NCBI RefSeq assembly: GCF_943372915.1
Contig: NZ_CALSAN010000009.1
Location: forward strand, 1 to 64,000
Direction: 5' to 3'
Length of the DNA: 64,000 nucleotides
Origin: Ferrovibrio terrae_A
Lineage (GTDB): Bacteria > Pseudomonadota > Alphaproteobacteria > Ferrovibrionales > Ferrovibrionaceae
This document shows, piece after piece, positions 59,245 through 64,000 of this stretch. A model generated the notes under the pieces. The model did no database searches. It was not told the DNA's origin and was given only the letters and a program-made list of their open reading frames with translations. The position numbers and the translations under genes are program-made. Within the stretch, counting starts at the first letter, position 1. The number at the start of each line of letters is the position of its first letter.

Positions 59245-60684
59245 TCAGGCGGCTTTGGCTGTGCCGCCCACGGTCAATCCTTCGATCAGCAGGGTCGGCT
59301 GGCCGACGCCGACCGGTACGCCCTGGCCGGCCTTGCCGCAGGTGCCGATGCCGGTGTCGAGCTGCAGGTCGTTACCCACCGCCTTCACCTGCTTCAACAC
59401 TTCGGCGCCGGCGCCGATCAGCGTGGCGCCCTTGATCGGCGCGGCAACCTTGCCGTTCTCGATCATGTAGGCCTCGGTGCAGGAGAACACGAACTTGCCC
59501 GAGGTGATGTCGACCTGGCCGCCGCCGAAATTGACCGCGTAGATGCCCTTTTTCACACTGCTGAGAATCTCGCCCGGGTCACGGTCGCCAGCCAGCATGA
59601 AGGTGTTGGTCATGCGCGGCATCGGGTTGTGGGCAAAGGACTGGCGCCGGCCGTTACCGGTCGACTTCACGCCCATCAGGCGGGCATTCATGCGGTCATA
59701 CATCAGACCCTTGAGGATGCCATCCTCGATCAGCATGGTGTTTTCGGTCGGCGTGCCTTCGTCGTCGATGGTGAGCGAGCCGCGGCGCTTGTCCATGGTG
59801 CCGTCATCGACAATGGTGACGCCCGGCGCGGCGACGCGCTGGCCCATCAGGCCGGCGAAGACGGAGGTCTTCTTGCGGTTGAAGTCGCCTTCCAGGCCAT
59901 GGCCGACCGCTTCATGCAGCAGCACGCCGGGCCAGCCGGGGCCGAGCACGACGGGCATCTCGCCGGCCGGGGCCGGCACCGAGTCCAGATTGACCAGCGC
60001 CTGGCGCAGCGCATCATCCACTTCGGCCTGCCAGTGGGACGGATCGAAGAACTGCTTGTAGCCGACGCGGCCGCCGGCGCCGCGGCTGCCGCTTTCCATG
60101 CGGTCGCCCTGGCCGGCCACAACCGAAACATTCAAACGGACCAATGGGCGGATGTCTTCCACCAGCTTGCCGTCGGCGCGCAGGATGGCGACTGCCTGCC
60201 AGCTGCCGGCCAGCGAGACCGATACCTGTTTCACGCGCGGGTCTTTCGCGCGGGCATAGGCATCGATCGCCTGCAGCAGCGCCACCTTCTGCTCGAAGGG
60301 AATTTCGTTCAGCGGATTGTCGTCGCCATAGAGATGACGGTTGGTGGCGGCCGGGCCGACGCTCATCTCGCCGCCATGGCCGGCGCGCACGGCACGCACC
60401 GTGGTGGCGGCGCGCTTGATGGCGGCCTCGGACAGCTCGGAGGCATGGGCATAACCGGTCTGCTCGCCCGACACGGCGCGCAGGCCGAAGCCCTGGGTGG
60501 TGTCATAGGCCGCGGCCTTAAGGCGGCCGTCATCGAAGGTCAGGCCTTCCGACTGGCTGTATTCCAGGAACAACTCGCCGTCATCGGCGCCATGCAGCGA
60601 GTCGCCGACAATCGACTGCAGCCGCGACCGGTCGAGCCCGGCGCGGGTGAAAAACAGATCCTGGGCAGTCGAAGCACCGGTCAT
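59245..60684 (-). CDS. tldD: Metalloprotease TldD
   Basis: The catalytic subunit of the TldD/PmbA protease, 479 residues. The zinc site is LLHEAVGHGLEGDFNRKKTS, with HExxxH, and a conserved cysteine follows in FVFSCTEAYMIENGKV. The N-terminal DDGELFLEYSQSEGLTFDDG and the C-terminal DTGIGTCGKAGQGVPVGVGQP complete the family pattern. Its partner PmbA is encoded at 42333-43688, not adjacent. Confidence 0.96.
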   Translation of the reverse strand: MTGASTAQDLFFTRAGLDRSRLQSIVGDSLHGADDGELFLEYSQSEGLTFDDGRLKAAAYDTTQGFGLRAVSGEQTGYAHASELSEAAIKRAATTVRAVRAGHGGEMSVGPAATNRHLYGDDNPLNEIPFEQKVALLQAIDAYARAKDPRVKQVSVSLAGSWQAVAILRADGKLVEDIRPLVRLNVSVVAGQGDRMESGSRGAGGRVGYKQFFDPSHWQAEVDDALRQALVNLDSVPAPAGEMPVVLGPGWPGVLLHEAVGHGLEGDFNRKKTSVFAGLMGQRVAAPGVTIVDDGTMDKRRGSLTIDDEGTPTENTMLIEDGILKGLMYDRMNARLMGVKSTGNGRRQSFAHNPMPRMTNTFMLAGDRDPGEILSSVKKGIYAVNFGGGQVDITSGKFVFSCTEAYMIENGKVAAPIKGATLIGAGAEVLKQVKAVGNDLQLDTGIGTCGKAGQGVPVGVGQPTLLIEGLTVGGTAKAA

Positions 60685-60820
60685 GACGAACCTCGTAACA
60701 AGCCTGAAAAGACTGGGAAAATCGGGAAACGACCCGCGACTGCAGATTATATGGCGCCGCGGTTAAGAAAAATACAGCCCCCTGCAGAGAGGCGACGGCT
60801 CAAATCGGCGTGGGCGGCCG

Positions 60821-63800
60821 TCAATTCCGACGACGGCGGTCACTCTGGCGCAGCAGTTCGGCCATGTCCTCGGGCGGTACCGGCCGGCTGATCAGGTAGC
60901 CCTGCAGCTCGCTGCAGCCCACGCCACGCAGGAAGTCGCGCTGGGCGGCGGTTTCCACGCCCTCGGCCACCACCGGCAGGTCGAGACCGTTGGCCATACC
61001 GATCATGGCGCGGACCAGGGCGATGTCGCGGTCGTTGCCGGGCAGGTCGGCGATGAAGGCACGGTCGAGCTTGATCTTGCGGATCGGCAGCCGCTGGATG
61101 TAGCTCAAGGACGAATAGCCGGTGCCGAAATCGTCCAGCGCGGCGTCGACGCCGATCTCGGCCAGGTCGCGAATCGCCTGCACGGTGGCTTCCATATTCT
61201 GGATCGCCGCCTGTTCGGTGATCTCGATGCCGATGAAGGACACCATGTCGGGCTCCTCCTTCGCCATCTTGCGGAAATAGGAGGGCAGGTCGTCGCGGAT
61301 GAACTGCTGGCCCGAGACATTGACGAAGACGCGGCGCGGCTCGATGCCCTGGCGGCGCCAGTCGCGGATCTGTTCGGTGACGGTGGCAAACACCCAGCGT
61401 GTGATCGCGATGATGGCGCCGGTTTCCTCGGCCAGCGGGATGAACTCCGCCGGCGAGATGGCGCCGAGATCGGGATGCTTCCAGCGCAGCAGCGCCTCGA
61501 TGGCGCAGATCGCGCCGGTCGCGGTTTCCACCACCGGCTGGTAGACGACATGGAATTCGCCATTGTCGATGGCGGCATCCAGATTCATGGTCAGCCGCAG
61601 GCGGCGCTCGGCGGCGCGCGTCATTTCCGGGCTGTAGAAGCGCGTCGAATCGCCGCCGGCGGCACGCACCAGCTTCATCGCCAGCTCGGCCTTGGCCAAG
61701 GCATCGCCGATCTTTTCCGACGGATCGTCGACGATGGCGGCGCCCATGCTGACCTTCAGTGGCACCAGCCGGCCTTCCGCGGTGATCGGCTTGGTCAGAT
61801 GCGCGTGCACCGCCTGGGCCAGGTTGAGCGCGTTGTTGAGGTCGTGGACGCCGGCAAGGGCGGCGAACTGGTCGGCAGCGATACGGCCGACCAGCGCCTC
61901 GCGCGGCAGCACCTCACCCATGCGCTCGGCGGTGCCTTTCAGCACGCTGTCGCCGATATGGTAGCCGAAGCCCTCGTTGATATCGCGGAAGCCGTCCATG
62001 TCGAGGTTGAACAGCACCCACAGGCCGCCATCCAGGCGATGCTGGGCGCCCAGCATGCGCTCGGTCTCGGCGATGAAGCTGGAGCGGTTGAGAATGCCGG
62101 TCAGCGGGTCGTTGCGGCTGGCGAATTCGGCGCGCAGCTCGACATCGCGGCGGTCGGAAATATCGCGTACCAGGCCGATGAAGGCCGGGCCGTCCTCGCC
62201 GGCATATTCGCCGACGCTGATATGGATGGGGAAAATCTCACCCGACTTCTTGCGGCCGAGCGTGTCGCGGCCCAGGCCGAGAATCTTCGCCCGCTTGGTG
62301 GTCATGTAGTTGCGGATGTAGGAATCGTGGCCCGAGCGGAACGGCTCCGGCATCAGGATTTTGACATTCTGGCCGTCCAACTCGCCCGGCGGGTAGCCAA
62401 AGATCGTGGCGCAGGTGTCGCTGACGCTGGCGATGTTGCCCTGGGCATCGATGGTGAGGACGCCCTCGTTCATGGTGGCGACCAGTTCGCGCAGGGTTTC
62501 GGCCAGATCGCCCTGGCCGGCCGGCGATGGCGGCGGCTCGGGCTTGCGCAGGCTGGCGGCCGGCGGGCTGGGCGGGGGTGCCGGCGCTTCGGCCAGCGGC
62601 ATCGGCGGCGTCCATTCCTGGTCGGCATCCGACAGCAGGCGCCAGCTCGGGAAGGTCATCTGCGCCTGCGTGCCGCTGCCCACGGTGCTGCTGAGGCCGA
62701 GCGAACCGCCATGCAGTTCCATCAGCCGCTTGCTGATCGACAGGCCGAGGCCGGTGCCGCCGTGCTGGCGTGCCACTTCGGCCTTGGCGAGCTGGAACGG
62801 CTCGAAGATATGTTCCAGCCGTTCGGTGGTGATGCCGATGCCGGTGTCGATCACGGTCAGCGACGGCGTACCGTCGGGCAGCTGGCGGAACACCACGTCG
62901 ATGGTGCCGCCGGCCGGGGTGAACTTCACCGCATTGCCGAGCAGGTTGATCAGCACCTGCTTGACCACGCGCTCATCGGCGCGCAGCTGCGGCAGCGTAT
63001 CGGGCGACAGGTTGCGCAGCGTGATGCCGCCGCGCTCGGCCTGCGGCCGCACCATGGTCAGCGCCGACTGGATCACGGCAGAAAGGTCGACGGCCTTTTC
63101 ATCCAGCGCGTAATAGCCGGCCTCGATGCGCGACATGTCGAGAATGTCGCCGATCAGCGCGAGCAGATGGGTGCCCGAGCCGTTGATGTCGCGCGCGTAA
63201 TCGACATAGCGCGGCACGCCGACCGAGCCGAACATCTGGTCGCGGATGATTTCCGAGAAGCCGATGATGGCGTTGAGCGGCGTGCGCAGCTCATGGCTCA
63301 TATTGGCGAGGAACTGGCTCTTGGCGCGGCTGGCCTCCTCGGCTTGGCGCAAGGCGGCCTCGATGCGGCGCTGCTGGCGATATTGCTCGGTGATGTCGCG
63401 GCCCGAGCCGCGATAGCCCATGAAGCGGCCATTGGCATCGAAGACCGGCTTGCCGTTGATCTCGATCCACAGCTCGCTGTCGCCCGACAGCGAGCAGTAG
63501 CGGAAGCCGCGGAATGCCTCATGGCGGTCGAGCTGGCGCTTGTGCTCGTCCCAGAACAGCGTGTCGGCCTCGGAATCGCCCTGCACGGCGACCTCCCAGC
63601 GGCAGCGGCCGAGGAACAGCGTGCGCAGTGCCATGGTGTGGCTGGAGGAAGAGTCGGAAATCCAGGTAAAGCGATGATCCGCATCGGTTTCCCAGAACCA
63701 GTCGGATGCCAGTTCGGCGAAGTCGCGCAGCTTGTACTCGGCGACCTGCAGCGCCACCTGGTGCATCTTTTCCGGCGTGCTGGCCTCGGCGATCACCATC

Positions 63801-64000
63801 AGGCCGGTGATGCGGCCGTTATTGTCGTTGAGCGGGGCGACCGTGAGGCCCTGGCAGAGCCAGCCGTTGGCCCAGCGAATCAGGGTGTTGCCGATCTGCC
63901 GGCGATTTTCGCGGCGGGTCATGTCGAGCAGGTCGCGCACCTTGGCGACCTCGCCCAGCGCAAAGCCGGCCGACAGGCCCTGGCCGGCCAGGGCCTCGGC
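60821..64000 (-). CDS. PAS-histidine kinase-PAS-GGDEF(degenerate)-EAL hybrid protein, 5' end outside the window
   Basis: The frame stays open to the window edge, so the N-terminus is missing; more than 1,050 residues are present. In order there is a PAS domain, a HisKA helix with SHELRTPLNAIIGFSEI (phospho-accepting histidine codon at 63293-63295), an HATPase domain with INLLGNAVKFTPAGG and GGTGLGLSISKRLM, a second PAS, a GGDEF domain whose signature reads AADQF (61865-61879), and an EAL domain. The EAL part keeps EALLRW, NVSGQQF, IEITEQ, DDFGTGYSSL, KLDRAFI, EGVET and LQGYL, so c-di-GMP hydrolysis is likely while synthesis is not. No receiver domain is fused. Confidence 0.9.
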   Translation of the reverse strand, partial: AEALAGQGLSAGFALGEVAKVRDLLDMTRRENRRQIGNTLIRWANGWLCQGLTVAPLNDNNGRITGLMVIAEASTPEKMHQVALQVAEYKLRDFAELASDWFWETDADHRFTWISDSSSSHTMALRTLFLGRCRWEVAVQGDSEADTLFWDEHKRQLDRHEAFRGFRYCSLSGDSELWIEINGKPVFDANGRFMGYRGSGRDITEQYRQQRRIEAALRQAEEASRAKSQFLANMSHELRTPLNAIIGFSEIIRDQMFGSVGVPRYVDYARDINGSGTHLLALIGDILDMSRIEAGYYALDEKAVDLSAVIQSALTMVRPQAERGGITLRNLSPDTLPQLRADERVVKQVLINLLGNAVKFTPAGGTIDVVFRQLPDGTPSLTVIDTGIGITTERLEHIFEPFQLAKAEVARQHGGTGLGLSISKRLMELHGGSLGLSSTVGSGTQAQMTFPSWRLLSDADQEWTPPMPLAEAPAPPPSPPAASLRKPEPPPSPAGQGDLAETLRELVATMNEGVLTIDAQGNIASVSDTCATIFGYPPGELDGQNVKILMPEPFRSGHDSYIRNYMTTKRAKILGLGRDTLGRKKSGEIFPIHISVGEYAGEDGPAFIGLVRDISDRRDVELRAEFASRNDPLTGILNRSSFIAETERMLGAQHRLDGGLWVLFNLDMDGFRDINEGFGYHIGDSVLKGTAERMGEVLPREALVGRIAADQFAALAGVHDLNNALNLAQAVHAHLTKPITAEGRLVPLKVSMGAAIVDDPSEKIGDALAKAELAMKLVRAAGGDSTRFYSPEMTRAAERRLRLTMNLDAAIDNGEFHVVYQPVVETATGAICAIEALLRWKHPDLGAISPAEFIPLAEETGAIIAITRWVFATVTEQIRDWRRQGIEPRRVFVNVSGQQFIRDDLPSYFRKMAKEEPDMVSFIGIEITEQAAIQNMEATVQAIRDLAEIGVDAALDDFGTGYSSLSYIQRLPIRKIKLDRAFIADLPGNDRDIALVRAMIGMANGLDLPVVAEGVETAAQRDFLRGVGCSELQGYLISRPVPPEDMAELLRQSDRRRRN

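Overview
The window is 64 kb of GC-rich, densely coding chromosome from an alphaproteobacterium, probably a free-living soil or water member of the Rhodospirillales or a neighbouring order. The evidence for this is a pair of EcfG-type general stress promoters (GGAAC-N16-xGTT), a Coq7-type ubiquinone hydroxylase, a plant/alphaproteobacterial-type glutamate-cysteine ligase, and many TRAP and Bug (TctC) solute receptors. The assignment is an inference from gene content; no rRNA is present. I see no insertion sequence, prophage, integrase or CRISPR array.

Layout. 1-5.8 kb is housekeeping: GluQ-RS, an AlkA-type glycosylase, an esterase, an HNH protein, Coq7, DsbB, a YqaA-type membrane protein and tRNA-Leu(CAA). 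5.8-10.7 kb is a leftward operon of a short-chain epimerase, a complete TRAP transporter and an HpcH/HpaI aldolase. 10.9-11.7 kb is a divergent stress pair, csbD and a ribosome hibernation factor, each behind an EcfG-type promoter.

11.9-17.0 kb holds crotonase, feruloyl-CoA synthetase-like ligase and thiolase genes, with a MarR regulator divergent from a 4-hydroxybenzoyl-CoA-type thioesterase. This looks like CoA-dependent shortening of hydroxycinnamates. It runs straight into 17.0-21.8 kb, an IclR regulator divergent from pcaHGBDC, which opens the protocatechuate ring and carries it to beta-ketoadipate. A RhlE-type helicase follows.

23.5-31.2 kb is a divergent hexuronate/aldarate locus. Leftward are a GntR regulator, 5-dehydro-4-deoxyglucarate dehydratase, uronate dehydrogenase, an enolase-superfamily cycloisomerase and a lactone isomerase; rightward is a TRAP transporter. 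31.2-43.7 kb is mixed: a Cds1-like PLP enzyme behind a hairpin that hides its ribosome site, pirin, PPK2, a ChaB / serine protease / host-attachment operon, GabD, an amine oxidase coupled to a molybdopterin enzyme, a GST, an inositol-phosphatase-family enzyme and PmbA. 43.8-47.6 kb is a TetR-controlled TctC receptor plus amidase. 47.6-64 kb has a membrane adenylate/guanylate cyclase, an orphan TRAP receptor, UbiD, an EamA transporter, UbiA, RsmE, GshA, a c-type cytochrome, CysE, TldD and a very large histidine kinase / degenerate GGDEF / EAL protein cut by the window end.

The theme is catabolism of plant-derived compounds (hydroxycinnamates, protocatechuate, uronic acids), each module with its own regulator and a recognisable inverted-repeat operator candidate. 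Three ubiquinone genes (coq7, ubiD, ubiA) are dispersed. I found no single clearly undescribed defence or mobile system. The best leads are regulatory: the MarR operator pair, the twin EcfG promoters, the Shine-Dalgarno-masking hairpin, the CRP-like palindrome beside the cyclase, and the three-palindrome GntR region. The kinase-EAL fusion is the most unusual protein.
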